A stretch of DNA of 64,000 nucleotides from Burkholderia ubonensis (GCF_001718695.1 NZ_CP013422.1:1798001-1862000); one strand, 5' to 3'; positions 18,450 through 27,481 are shown, counted from the first letter of the stretch. Made by a program: numbers and translations. The notes: generated by a model from the letters alone, not told the origin.

Positions 18450-18977
18450 ATGTCCACACCCGCACGCTATGACGTCGTCGCACGTCTTCTTCACTGGTTG
18501 ATCGTGGCGCTCATCGTCGCGCAGTACCTGATCGGCTGGACGATGCCCGACGTGCATCGCGATACGCAACCGGTCGGCTTGATCGCCGCACACCTGCTCG
18601 TCGGCACCGCGCTGGTCGCCGCGATGGTGTGCCGCGTGCTGTGGCGCGTGACGCATCGCCCGCCCGCCGACACGCTGTCGCCCACGATGCGCAAGTTGTC
18701 CGGCGCCACCCATTTCGCGCTCTATGCGCTGCTGATCGTCGTGCCGCTGCTCGGCTGGATCAATGCGTCGTCGCGCGCATGGGCCGTCACGCTGCTCGGC
18801 GTCCTGCCGCTGCCGGCGCTGTCGGAAGCCGGATCGCAATTCGGGCACGCGATGGGCGACGTGCACGGCGTGCTCGCGTGGGTGCTGTTCGCCGGCATCT
18901 GTCTGCACGTCGCGGCCGCACTCGCGCATCGCTTCGTGCTGCGCGACCAGACCATGCAGCGGATGATGCCGTGGTGA
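18450..18977 (+). CDS. Cytochrome b561 family protein
   Basis: A 175-residue inner-membrane protein with four hydrophobic helices. Candidate haem-ligating histidines are in the first helix (RLLHWLIV), at AAHLLVG and ATHFALY, and near the end (VHGVLAWVLF and CLHVAAALAH). Such proteins carry electrons between quinone and periplasmic acceptors. AGGAG lies five bases before the ATG at 18450. A TAGAAT (18401-18406) upstream could be a -10 box with a weak -35. The gene is probably monocistronic. Confidence 0.87.
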   Translation: MSTPARYDVVARLLHWLIVALIVAQYLIGWTMPDVHRDTQPVGLIAAHLLVGTALVAAMVCRVLWRVTHRPPADTLSPTMRKLSGATHFALYALLIVVPLLGWINASSRAWAVTLLGVLPLPALSEAGSQFGHAMGDVHGVLAWVLFAGICLHVAAALAHRFVLRDQTMQRMMPW

Positions 18978-18999
18978 GCATGCCGCGAACGGCATGCTC
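18976..18999 (+). terminator. Hairpin directly after cytochrome b561 gene
   Basis: GAGCATGCCG (18976-18985), loop CGAA, CGGCATGCTC (18990-18999) is a perfect 10-bp stem starting at the stop codon. No T-run follows, so it may end transcription inefficiently or protect the mRNA 3' end. Confidence 0.45.
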
Positions 19000-19465
19000 G
19001 ATGCCGTAGCGCCGACGCGGGACGCGCTCGCGCCGGCACCGGGTAGCAGGCTGGCGTCGGCCTGCTACCGCATCGTCGATGTGCCCATGTACCTATGCAC
19101 GGCGGCCAAGGTCGCGATCTTCCGCCGAATCCCCGCCTTCCCCCTTCTACCGGCCACACCGGCCGCCGCCGCACCGATCGGCGCGTCGCAAACCTGCGCG
19201 CGACAGCACCTGGGCCGATGCAGGCGTCGGGGCACCCGCCCACGCACGTCGCGGCCCCTGGCCGTTGCGGCTTCATATTCGATCGCTGCGCCAATCGACG
19301 AGCGCGCGCATGACCACCGGTCCGACGACGCATGGTGGCCATTCATTCGCGGCGCCGCATCTCGAACGCACTGTCATTCTTTCGTCAGCGGGTGTAACCT
19401 GACGTAACGCACGCTCCACCGCGCGTGGGGCAGACTGACGACACCTCGTGGATCGCCCTCCGATC
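19000..19465. other. Intergenic region without a supported gene
   Basis: Open frames here are cysteine-, arginine- and histidine-rich with no family resemblance. I see no RNA gene or convincing promoter in this stretch. Confidence 0.4.
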
Positions 19466-20155
19466 ATGTCCGTCGCTTACGAGTACGCTGCCGGCCTGCT
19501 CCGTACGCTCTACGACCGCCACATCGACGGCGGCGCGGTGCTCGACACGGCCGCGTTTCCCGATGCCGTGCGTTTCGTTGGCGCATGGCGCGACATCCAG
19601 GCAGAGGCGTTGGCCGTGGCGCGCGACATGCCGCGCATCCCGCGCTTTCACGAGATCATGCGCGAGCAGCGCGACATCTCCGCGAACGACGCGCGCGACT
19701 GGCGGATGTTCATCATGCAGGCATACGGGCAGCCGTTTCCGCGCAACCTGTCGCGCTGCCCGACCGTCGCGTCGCTGGTCGCCGCGTCGCCGGACGTGCT
19801 GTCCGCGTCGCTGTCGTTCCTCGCGCCAGGCAAGCACATCCCGCCGCATCGCGGCCCGTTTCGCGGCATCGTGCGCGGCTATCTCGTGCTGTCGATGCCG
19901 AGGCGCGCGGACGGCTCGCCCGCCGCGGTGCTGAAGATCGATGGCCGCGAATACCGGCTCGAAGAAGGCCGCTTCCTGCTGTGGGACGACACGTTCCAGC
20001 ACGAGGTGTGGAACGACAGCGGCGAAGTACGGATCGTGCTGCTGCTCGACATCCGCCGGCGCGGGATGCCGCGCGCGCTGAGGTGGCTGTCGAACGCGGT
20101 GATCGGTGTCGTGCGGCTCGGGATCCGCATCCGCGGGCGCTCGATTCCCGTTTAG
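19466..20155 (+). CDS. Aspartyl/asparaginyl beta-hydroxylase family dioxygenase
   Basis: A 229-residue Fe(II)/2-oxoglutarate-dependent oxygenase-like protein. The two histidine regions (GKHIPPHRGPFRG and DDTFQHEVWND), with an Arg pair after each, fit the metal and 2-oxoglutarate sites of this family, which includes the lipid A hydroxylase LpxO. A basic, hydrophobic C-terminus (GVVRLGIRIRGR) could touch the membrane. The ATG at 19466 is preferred over a GTG six codons upstream. The substrate (lipid or protein) cannot be told from sequence alone. Confidence 0.75.
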   Translation: MSVAYEYAAGLLRTLYDRHIDGGAVLDTAAFPDAVRFVGAWRDIQAEALAVARDMPRIPRFHEIMREQRDISANDARDWRMFIMQAYGQPFPRNLSRCPTVASLVAASPDVLSASLSFLAPGKHIPPHRGPFRGIVRGYLVLSMPRRADGSPAAVLKIDGREYRLEEGRFLLWDDTFQHEVWNDSGEVRIVLLLDIRRRGMPRALRWLSNAVIGVVRLGIRIRGRSIPV

Positions 20156-20183
20156 CGGCCCACCGGGCGCACCTGCGTAGCGG

Positions 20184-21125
20184 TCAGTCCTCGCGCGCGA
20201 GCTGCGCGAGCGCATCGGCGAGCGCGCGAATCGCCGGCTGCGCGGCGCGCTGCACCGGATGAACCAGGTAGTAGCCGAGGCCGTTGCGCACCACCTGCGG
20301 AAACGGCGTGACGAGCGTTCCGGCGGCCAGCCGGTCGGCCGCCATCCGCGGATCGCCGATGGCCACGCCGTGCCCCTGCTCCGCCGCCGCGAGCGTCAGT
20401 TCGAGGGTATCGAATACGAGCCCGGCCGCCGGGTCGATCTGCGTCGCGCCGAGCGCACCGAGCCAGCATCGCCATTCGTCGCGGTTGCGCGCCGGATGCA
20501 GCAGCGTGACCCGCGCGAGATCGTCGATCGCGTGCAACGACGCAGCGGCCTCGCGCGTGCACATCGGCGTCAGGCATTCGTCGAACAGCGGCACGGCCGC
20601 CATTCCCGCCCAGGTTCCGCTGCCGCGCACGACGATTGCATCGACGTCGGCCTCGGTGAAATCCGGCGTGTCGTCCGCCGACGTATGGATGCGCAGCTCG
20701 GTGCGCGGCAACGCACGGTTGAGCGCCGCGAGCCTCGGCAGCAGCCAGCGCACCGCGAACGTGGAAGGCACGCGCAGCGTGAGGACCGACGCGGCCTGCG
20801 CGTGCGCATCTGCGTGTCGCGCCAGTCGGGCGAGCACGTCGACGGCCACCGCCAGCAGCGCGCCGCCTTCGGCGGTCAGCGTCAAGCCCGACGCATGGCG
20901 GACGAACAATGCACAGCGGTAATGCGCTTCCAGTTGCTGCACCTGACGGCTCACCGCGCCCTGGGTCCGGCACAAATGGTCGGCGGCCTTGCTGATGCTG
21001 CCGAGTTGCGCGGCCGCGACGAACGCCTGGTACGCCGTCAACGGAGGCAGCGAACGCGTGAGATCGGCCAGCGGGTATGCATGCGGCGCATGCCCGGATT
21101 GCGGATTTTTCGATGGTTCGGTCAT
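20184..21125 (-). CDS. LysR-family regulator (GcvA-like)
   Basis: A 313-residue LysR regulator. The N-terminal winged helix-turn-helix (PLTAYQAFVAAAQLGSISKA, then AVSRQVQQLE) is followed by a substrate-binding domain with the GcvA-type layout. The start at MTEPSKNPQ (21125) leaves 78 bp to the divergent SnoaL-like gene. A start at 21188 would leave only 15 bp and no room for a promoter. The divergent SnoaL-like gene is its most likely target. Confidence 0.82.
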   Translation of the reverse strand: MTEPSKNPQSGHAPHAYPLADLTRSLPPLTAYQAFVAAAQLGSISKAADHLCRTQGAVSRQVQQLEAHYRCALFVRHASGLTLTAEGGALLAVAVDVLARLARHADAHAQAASVLTLRVPSTFAVRWLLPRLAALNRALPRTELRIHTSADDTPDFTEADVDAIVVRGSGTWAGMAAVPLFDECLTPMCTREAAASLHAIDDLARVTLLHPARNRDEWRCWLGALGATQIDPAAGLVFDTLELTLAAAEQGHGVAIGDPRMAADRLAAGTLVTPFPQVVRNGLGYYLVHPVQRAAQPAIRALADALAQLARED

Positions 21126-21203
21126 CGGTGCATCGCTATCGTGGTGGAACCGGCGCGCGACGGCAGTCGCGACGGGCCGGTCCATCATCAGCGGAGAAAT
21201 ACC

Positions 21204-21602
21204 ATGATTTCGTCGTCCGACGCACTATACACGCGGCAGGTGGATACCTACCTGAAGGCGCTGGAGCGCGGCGACACCGCTGCGATCTGCGCGTTGTTCA
21301 CGCCGGGCGCGCGGATTTTTTCGCCGTTTCTCGGCTGGATGGAACCCGGGCCCTTCTTTGAAAAGGTCGAGTCGGCGTCCGGGCAGAGCAGGATCACGAC
21401 GATCGACATCTGCGTCAGCGCGACCGGCGCGCGTCGGGCGACCGGTTACTTTGTCTACGACTGGGGACTGAAGGACGGCTCCTCGGTTCGATTCGAATGC
21501 GTCGACGTATTCGAGTTCGACGACGGCGGACTCATCGAGCGCATGACGATCATCTACGACACCTACCCGATCCGCAGCACGGTCGGCGACAAGTACGCGT
21601 AA
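21204..21602 (+). CDS. SnoaL-like/NTF2-fold protein
   Basis: A 132-residue protein with a cone-shaped alpha+beta barrel pattern typical of SnoaL-like proteins. It begins with an N-terminal helix (DTYLKALERGDTAAICALFT) and ends with the strand pattern IERMTIIYDTYPIR. GGAG lies eight bases before the ATG. Members are isomerases, cyclases or simple binding proteins, and nothing here identifies the ligand. It is divergent from a LysR gene that probably controls it. Confidence 0.7.
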   Translation: MISSSDALYTRQVDTYLKALERGDTAAICALFTPGARIFSPFLGWMEPGPFFEKVESASGQSRITTIDICVSATGARRATGYFVYDWGLKDGSSVRFECVDVFEFDDGGLIERMTIIYDTYPIRSTVGDKYA

Positions 21603-21750
21603 CGGCGCGCCGCGCGCCGGCCGTTGCGCGGCGCAGCAAGCGCATGGCGTCGCCGGCCGGCCCGGTGAAGCGGGCTGATGCCCTGCTCGATTTGCCGAAC
21701 GATCGCCTAAACTACAGACCGTCCCCCGCACGCTGCTGCCGGCCCCTGCC

Positions 21751-22020
21751 ATGGCACACCTCTTCTTCGCGGCATCGATTCAACGGCATGTCGACATGCC
21801 CGAGCGCGACATCGACGCGCGCACGCTGCGCGACGCGCTGGAAACGGCCTTCGCCGCGCAGCCGCGGCTGCGCGGCTACATCGTCGACGACCAGGGTGCG
21901 CTGAGAAAGCACCTGTCGGTGTTCATCGACGGCCATCCGGTACGCGACCGGCAACACTTGTCCGATACGCTCGACGACGCCAGCCGCGTCTATGTCGTGC
22001 AGGCGTTGTCGGGCGGATAA
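21751..22020 (+). CDS. MoaD/ThiS-like ubiquitin-fold protein with C-terminal Gly-Gly
   Basis: An 89-residue beta-grasp protein. The pattern (N-terminal strand, helix RTLRDALETAFAAQP, LRGYIVDD, HLSVFIDG, then a C-terminal YVVQALSGG) matches MoaD/ThiS sulfur carriers, and the chain ends exactly in Gly-Gly as needed for activation by a MoeB/ThiF-type enzyme. No moeB, moaE or thiazole gene is nearby. The next gene, 55 bases downstream on the same strand, encodes an Asp-box beta-propeller, a partner frequently seen beside such carriers. The function of this pair is not established. Confidence 0.75.
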   Translation: MAHLFFAASIQRHVDMPERDIDARTLRDALETAFAAQPRLRGYIVDDQGALRKHLSVFIDGHPVRDRQHLSDTLDDASRVYVVQALSGG

Positions 22021-22075
22021 CGGGGCGCATGCGCGGCGCAGCCAGCCGCGCCCGAGCCCACAGGAGACACCGGAC

Positions 22076-23197
22076 ATGAACGACCGATTGCTCGTCGCGA
22101 CCCGCAAGGGCCTGTTCGTGCTGCACGCCGACGGCGACGGCGGCTGGTCGCTCGGCGAGCCGCACTTCATCGGCGAGCCGGTCGGCATGACGCTCGCCGA
22201 TCCGCGCGACGGCACGCTGTATGCGGCGCTCCATCTCGGCCATTTCGGGGTCAAGCTGCATCGCAGGCGTGCCGATGCGGACGAATGGGAGGAATGCGCG
22301 GTGCCCGTCTATCCGCCGCAGCCGGCCGACGCGGGCGCCGGCAATACGGATGCCGAAGCGCCCGCCGCGCCGCGCGCGCCGTGGACGCTCCAGCAAATCT
22401 GGTCACTCGAAACCGGCGGCCCGGACGAACCGGGCGTTCTATGGGCCGGCACGATCCCCGGCGGGCTGTTCCGTTCCGACAACGGCGGCGACACCTGGAC
22501 GCTCAACCGCGCGCTATGGGATCGCCCCGAGCGCCGCGAATGGTTCGGCGGCGGCTACGACGCGCCGGGCATCCATTCCGTGATGGTCGATCCGCGCGAC
22601 AGCCGGCACGTGTCGATCGGCGTGTCGTGCGGCGGCGTTTGGCAGACCGAAGACGGCGGCGCGACCTGGCGCGTGAGCGCCGACGGCATGGAAGCCGACT
22701 ACATGCCGCCGGAACGGCGGGGCGACGCCAACGTGCAGGACCCGCACCGCGTCGTGCAATGCCCGGCCAACCCGGACGTGCTGTGGACGCAGCACCATTG
22801 CGCGATCTTCCGCTCGACCGACGGCGCGGCGCACTGGCAGCGCATCGACGCGCAGCCGTCGAGCTTCGGCTTCGCGGTCGCCGTGCACCCGCGCGAGCCG
22901 GACACCGCATGGTTCGTGCCCGCCGTGAAAGACGCGTGCCGGATTCCGGTGAACGGCCAGTTCGTCGTCACGCGCACCCGTGACGGCGGCCGCACGTTCG
23001 AGCGTTTCTCGAACGGATTGCCGCCGGCGCCGGCGTACGACCTCGTGTATCGGCACGGGCTCGCAGTGGACGACTCGGGCACGCGCCTCGCGATGGGATC
23101 GACGACCGGCGGGCTATGGACGTCCGGCGACGGCGGCGAGAACTGGCGTCAGGTGTCCGCGCATCTGCCGCCGGTTTATTGCGTGCGCTTCGGGTAA
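22076..23197 (+). CDS. Asp-box (BNR) beta-propeller protein, sialidase-like fold
   Basis: A 373-residue cytoplasmic protein (no signal peptide) with five Asp-box motifs of the form SxDxGxTW: RSDNGGDTWTL, QTEDGGATWRV, RSTDGAAHWQR, RTRDGGRTFER and TSGDGGENWRQ. This indicates a six-bladed beta-propeller of the sialidase/photosystem-assembly type. The arginine triad of true sialidases is not evident, so a sugar hydrolase activity is doubtful. AGGAG precedes the ATG. It is probably co-transcribed with the ubiquitin-like gene upstream. Confidence 0.75.
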   Translation: MNDRLLVATRKGLFVLHADGDGGWSLGEPHFIGEPVGMTLADPRDGTLYAALHLGHFGVKLHRRRADADEWEECAVPVYPPQPADAGAGNTDAEAPAAPRAPWTLQQIWSLETGGPDEPGVLWAGTIPGGLFRSDNGGDTWTLNRALWDRPERREWFGGGYDAPGIHSVMVDPRDSRHVSIGVSCGGVWQTEDGGATWRVSADGMEADYMPPERRGDANVQDPHRVVQCPANPDVLWTQHHCAIFRSTDGAAHWQRIDAQPSSFGFAVAVHPREPDTAWFVPAVKDACRIPVNGQFVVTRTRDGGRTFERFSNGLPPAPAYDLVYRHGLAVDDSGTRLAMGSTTGGLWTSGDGGENWRQVSAHLPPVYCVRFG

Positions 23198-23252
23198 CGC
23201 GCGAGGTCCGGCGCGCCGGACCATTCGGCCGGCGCGCCGTGTACGACCTCGC

Positions 23253-24206
23253 TCAACGCACCCCGAGATACGCCTTCACCGCCGGCAGCCCCGGCTTGCC
23301 GTCGATCGTCGTCACCCCCGCGAGCCACTTGTCGAGCGCCTGCGGGTTCGCCTTCAGCCATGCGGCCGCGGCCTTGTTCGGCTCCTCCTTGTTCATGATC
23401 GGCACCATCACGTGGTTCTCGATCGATGTCGTGAACTGCAGGTTCGACACGAACTTCGCGACGTTCGGGCAGCGCTGCGCGTAGTCGGGCGGCGTCGCCG
23501 TCAGCACCTTCGCCTCGCCGTAGTTCGGGCCGAACACGTCGTCGCCGCCGGTCAGGTAGTCGATCTTCATCTGCACGTTCATCGGATGCGGCTCCCACCC
23601 GAGGAACACGATCCACTGCTTGTCGCGAATCGCGCGGTTCACCTCGACCAGCATCCCGGCCTCGCTCGACTCGACCAGCTTGAACTTGCCGAGCCCGAAC
23701 TGGTTGCCGTCGATCATCTTCTTGATCAGCGCGTTGCCGTCGTTGCCGGGCTCGATCCCGTAGATCTTGCCGTTCAGCTTGTCCGCGAACTTCTGGATGT
23801 CCGCGAACGATTTCAGCCCGCCCTGGTACACGTAGTCGGGCACCGCGAGCGTGTATTTCGCGCCGGTCAGGTTCGGCGTGGCGAGCACCTTGATCGTGCC
23901 GGCCTTCGTGAACGGCTGGATGATCGGGTCCATCGTCGGCGACCAGTAGCCGAGGAACACGTCGATCTGCTTGCTCTTGATCCCCGCGAACGTGATCGGC
24001 ACCGATGCGATCGTCTTGGTCGGCGTGTAGCCGAGGCCTTGCAGCATCGTCGATGCGAGGCCGGTCGTCGCGGCGATGTCGGACCAGCCGACGTCCGCGA
24101 AGCGCACGGTCTTGCATACCGGCGGATCGGCCGCATACACGGCCGTCGCCGGCGCGGCGGCGGCGATCCCGACACCACATGCCGCTGCGATCAGTAGTCG
24201 CTTCAT
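23253..24206 (-). CDS. choX: Choline/glycine betaine ABC transporter binding protein
   Basis: A 317-residue periplasmic binding protein with a signal peptide (cleavage near VYAADPP) and the OpuAC fold. The segments FADVGWSDIAATTGLAS, FLGYWSPTMDPIIQPF and FLGWEPHPMN supply aromatic residues that in ChoX/CbcX-type proteins form the cage for a quaternary ammonium group. The start MKRLLIAAACG has GAGGAG seven bases upstream. It belongs with choW and choV but is separated from them by the regulator gene on the same strand. Confidence 0.87.
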   Translation of the reverse strand: MKRLLIAAACGVGIAAAAPATAVYAADPPVCKTVRFADVGWSDIAATTGLASTMLQGLGYTPTKTIASVPITFAGIKSKQIDVFLGYWSPTMDPIIQPFTKAGTIKVLATPNLTGAKYTLAVPDYVYQGGLKSFADIQKFADKLNGKIYGIEPGNDGNALIKKMIDGNQFGLGKFKLVESSEAGMLVEVNRAIRDKQWIVFLGWEPHPMNVQMKIDYLTGGDDVFGPNYGEAKVLTATPPDYAQRCPNVAKFVSNLQFTTSIENHVMVPIMNKEEPNKAAAAWLKANPQALDKWLAGVTTIDGKPGLPAVKAYLGVR

Positions 24207-24311
24207 CTTTCTTCTCCTCAAAGTGTTGTCGTTCGCGTGAAATCCGGGATCGTGAATAGAAGCCGTTCGCCGCGATCCCGGCGGCGCACGGGCCGAATGG
24301 ATCAGCGCCGT

Positions 24312-25313
24312 TCAGCGCCCAGGCAGCCTGCGTTCGACGCTGGGCGCATGACCGAACTGCGCGCGGTACGCCTTGCTGAAATGACACGGCGAATGGAACC
24401 CGCAGACCGTCGTCACGCGCGCGATCGACGCGTCGGTCGTGCGCAGCAGGTCGCGCGCGCGCTTCAGGCGCAGCGTCAGGTAATAGTGGGTCGGCGACAC
24501 GTTCAGGTAGACCTTGAACATCCGCTGCAGATGCCGCTGCGACAGCCGCACGAGCCGCGCGAGCTCGTCGAGCGACAGCGGCTCCTCGATGTTCGCCTCC
24601 ATCAGCCGCACGACCTCGATCAGCTCCGCGCGCGAGAAGCCGACGCGCGCATCGACCGGAATCGGCTGCGGATCGGTCGCGCTGCGGATGCGCTCGAGGA
24701 TGAACTGCTCGGACACCTGCGCGGCGAGCTGCTGCCCGAAGCGCGCGCCGACGAGGTTCAGCATCAGGTCGAGCGGCGCGGTGCCGCCGGTGCAGGTCAG
24801 GCGGTCGCGATCGACGACGAACAGCTCGTCGGCGAAACGCACCTGCGGGAACTCCGCATGCAGCGACGACAGGTTTTCCCAATGGACGGTGCAGCGGTAG
24901 CCGTCGAGCAGCCCGCTCGACATCAGCGCGTACGCACCGGTGCAGATGCCGCCGAGCGGCAGGCCGCGCTCGGCGAGCCAGCCGAGCGTCGCGCGCGCGT
25001 CCTCGTCGACGACGTCGCGGATGCGGATGCCGCCGCAGACGATCATCACGTCGGGCAAGCGTTCCGGGTCGAGCGCCTGCGTCGGCCGCACCGCGATGCC
25101 GTTGCTCGCATGCACCGGCGCGCCGTCGAGCGAATAGATCGACCACTGGTAGTGATCGGCGCGCCCGACGTAGTTCGCCATGCGCAGGACTTCGACCGCG
25201 CTCGAGAATGCGATCATCGAAAAATTCGGCAGCGTCAGAAAGCCGAAATGCGCGAGGGACGAAACCGGTGAAACGCAGGCGGCGGGCGCAAAGGCGGCAG
25301 CGGCGGACGTCAC
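24312..25313 (-). CDS. gbdR: GATase1-AraC regulator of choline/betaine genes (GbdR-like)
   Basis: A 333-residue regulator with an N-terminal DJ-1/PfpI-like domain (FGFLTLPNFSMIAFSSAVEV, MIVCGGIRI, GICTGAY) and a C-terminal AraC double helix-turn-helix (SLDELARLVRLSQRHLQRMF and IARVTTVCGFHSPCHFSKAY). Its opening, with SAVEVLRMAN, resembles GbdR more than the copy at 16244 does. The GTG start at 25313 has AGGAG upstream. It sits inside the transporter cluster between choW and choX. It is probably activated by betaine or dimethylglycine, as known for GbdR. Burkholderia thailandensis has several such regulators for choline catabolism. Confidence 0.82.
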   Translation of the reverse strand: MTSAAAAFAPAACVSPVSSLAHFGFLTLPNFSMIAFSSAVEVLRMANYVGRADHYQWSIYSLDGAPVHASNGIAVRPTQALDPERLPDVMIVCGGIRIRDVVDEDARATLGWLAERGLPLGGICTGAYALMSSGLLDGYRCTVHWENLSSLHAEFPQVRFADELFVVDRDRLTCTGGTAPLDLMLNLVGARFGQQLAAQVSEQFILERIRSATDPQPIPVDARVGFSRAELIEVVRLMEANIEEPLSLDELARLVRLSQRHLQRMFKVYLNVSPTHYYLTLRLKRARDLLRTTDASIARVTTVCGFHSPCHFSKAYRAQFGHAPSVERRLPGR

Positions 25314-25422
25314 ATCGCTCTCCTAACGGGCAGGTTGCACGAGGTCAGCCCCGCGGCCTGCGCCACGGATGCCGAAGCTGGATCGGAGAAAGCGGCCGGG
25401 AAAGAGTCCGGCCGCCGGTCAA

Positions 25423-26319
25423 TCAGGCCTGCGCGGGCGCGGCCTTGACGCGAAACAGCTGCTTGAGGCCCGCGAACAGCGGCGCCTTCGCGGTGCCCGG
25501 CGCGCGGCCGAAGCTCTCGGTGATGCGGTCGAGGATGATCGCGAGCAGCACGACCGACAGGCCGCTTTCGAAGCCCAGGCCGATGTCGAGACGCTGGATG
25601 CTGGCGAGCACGTCGTTGCCGAGGCCGCCCGCGCCGACCATCGACGCGATGATCACCATCGACAGCGCCATCATGATCGTCTGGTTCACGCCCTGCATGA
25701 TCGACGGCAGCGCGTTCGGGAACTGCACCTTGTACAGCAGCTGCCACGGCGTGCAGCCGAACGCCTGGCCCGCTTCGACGATCTCGCGGTTCACGTGGCG
25801 GATGCCGAGGCTCGTGAGGCGCACGGCCGGCGGCATCGCGAAGATCACCGTCGACAGGATCCCCGGCACGCGCCCGAGACCGAACAGCATCGCGGCCGGA
25901 ATCAGGTAGACGAAGGCCGGCATCGTCTGCATCAGGTCGAGGATCGGACGCACGATCGCGGCGACCCACTTGCTCTTCGCGGCCCAGATGCCGAGCGGGA
26001 TGCCGAGCACGAGGCTGATGATCGTCGACGACAGCGTGAGACCGAGCGTGATGACGGTCTGATCCCAGAAGCCCGTCGCGAAGATCAGCAGCAGCGACGC
26101 GGTGGTGAACAGCGCGAAGCGCCAGCCCACGCGCCACAAGCCGACGCCGATGAAGATCGCCATCATCAGCCACATCGGGATCGCCTGCAGGCTGTGCTCG
26201 ACGAATGCCGCGAGGCCCTCGATCGCTCGACCGATCGCATCGAACGTCTGCGCGTCGTGGTCGAGCAGGTAATGAACGGACTGGTCGACCCACCTACCGA
26301 GCGGAATAATTTCAGACAT
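25423..26319 (-). CDS. choW: Choline/glycine betaine ABC transporter permease
   Basis: A 298-residue inner-membrane permease of the ProW/OpuAB type with about six helices and the ATPase-contact loop EAGQAFGCTPWQLLYKVQFP. An amphipathic N-terminal segment (RAIEGLAAFVEHSLQAIPMW) precedes the first helix, as in ProW relatives. Its ATG lies eight bases inside the end of choV, so the two are translated together. Confidence 0.9.
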   Translation of the reverse strand: MSEIIPLGRWVDQSVHYLLDHDAQTFDAIGRAIEGLAAFVEHSLQAIPMWLMMAIFIGVGLWRVGWRFALFTTASLLLIFATGFWDQTVITLGLTLSSTIISLVLGIPLGIWAAKSKWVAAIVRPILDLMQTMPAFVYLIPAAMLFGLGRVPGILSTVIFAMPPAVRLTSLGIRHVNREIVEAGQAFGCTPWQLLYKVQFPNALPSIMQGVNQTIMMALSMVIIASMVGAGGLGNDVLASIQRLDIGLGFESGLSVVLLAIILDRITESFGRAPGTAKAPLFAGLKQLFRVKAAPAQA

Positions 26320-27481
26320 GGGAGCCTCGCGAACGCGTGATGGCCTTCAGGATGAGCGCACGATCGACCGAGCCGCAGTAGCAGCCGTCGTCGTCGACGA
26401 CGGGCAATGCATTCGGGTTCGCGACCACGCGCGCGACGACATGTTCAAGCGACGCATCGCGCCGGATGCTCTCGATCGGCCGCACCGACGGCGTGGCCTG
26501 ACCGATCGCGTCGCGCGTGACGAAGCCGCGGATCTTGCGTTCGGCGTCGAGCACGAACGCGTATTCGGCGCTGCCGTTCAGCGTCGCCGCGACGCTCGCG
26601 GCATCGCACTTCGACACGACCGGCACGGCGCCCGTCTGCATCAGGTCGCCGGCAGTCAGGTAGCGGCTCGTGTCGATGCCGTCGAAGAACGCGCGCACGT
26701 AGTCGTCGGCCGGGTTCGCGATGATGTCCTGCGGCGTGCCGACCTGCACGAGGCGGCCGCCCTCCATGATCGCGATCCGGTTGCCGATGCGCAGCGCTTC
26801 CTCCAGATCGTGCGACACGAACATGATCGTGCGGCGCTGCTCCTTCTGCAGCTGCAACAACACATCCTGCATTTCCCTGCGCTTGAGCGGATCGAGCGCG
26901 GAGAACGCCTCGTCCATGATCATCAGCGACGGGTTCACCGCGAGCGCGCGCGCAAGGCCGACGCGCTGCTGCATGCCGCCCGACAGCTCGGACGGCAGCT
27001 TGTGCGAAAACGGTGCGAGGCCAACCTGCTCGAGCACCTCCATCGCGCGCCGTTCGCGCTCCTTCTTGCCGACGCCCGCGACCTCGAGGCCGAACGCGGC
27101 GTTCGACACCACGGTGCGATGCGGCATCAGCGCGAACGACTGGAACACCATGCTCATGTCCTTGCGGCGCAGCGCGGTGAGCGCCGAGCGGCGCGCCGAC
27201 GCGACGTCGAGACCGTCGATCATCACCTTGCCCGCGCTCGGATCGACCAGCCGGTTCACGAGGCGGATCAGCGTGGATTTGCCGGAGCCGGACAGGCCCA
27301 TCAGCACGAAAATTTCGCCTTCCTGCACGTCGAACGATACGTTGTGCACGCCGACGACCTGGCCCGTGCGCTTGAGTACTTCGTCCTTCGTCGCACCGGC
27401 GGCGAGCATGTCGAGCGCCTGCTGCGGATTGCTTCCAAATACCTTGCACAGACCTTCGACCACGACCTTGGGGGCATCCAT
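26312..27481 (-). CDS. choV: Choline/glycine betaine ABC transporter ATP-binding protein
   Basis: A 389-residue ATPase of the ProV/OpuAA type. It has the typical N-terminal extension with GATKDEVLKRTGQVVGV before the Walker A GLSGSGKST, the signature LSGGMQQR, the Walker B LMIMDEAFSALDP and the switch His in FVSHD. A pair of CBS domains fills the last 110 residues (VSKCDAASVAATL to GSVDRALILKAI), suggesting regulation by ionic strength or a nucleotide. AGGAG lies upstream. It is the first gene of the choV-choW-gbdR-choX set. Confidence 0.92.
   Translation of the reverse strand: MDAPKVVVEGLCKVFGSNPQQALDMLAAGATKDEVLKRTGQVVGVHNVSFDVQEGEIFVLMGLSGSGKSTLIRLVNRLVDPSAGKVMIDGLDVASARRSALTALRRKDMSMVFQSFALMPHRTVVSNAAFGLEVAGVGKKERERRAMEVLEQVGLAPFSHKLPSELSGGMQQRVGLARALAVNPSLMIMDEAFSALDPLKRREMQDVLLQLQKEQRRTIMFVSHDLEEALRIGNRIAIMEGGRLVQVGTPQDIIANPADDYVRAFFDGIDTSRYLTAGDLMQTGAVPVVSKCDAASVAATLNGSAEYAFVLDAERKIRGFVTRDAIGQATPSVRPIESIRRDASLEHVVARVVANPNALPVVDDDGCYCGSVDRALILKAITRSRGSHV

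Noticed and set aside
18994..19407. A 137-codon + strand frame after cytochrome b561
   Set aside because: The amino-acid composition is irregular, there is no ribosome binding site and no domain is visible.
23116..25146. Large frames overlapping choX and gbdR in other frames
   Set aside because: They are shadows of the identified transporter and regulator genes with Arg-rich composition.
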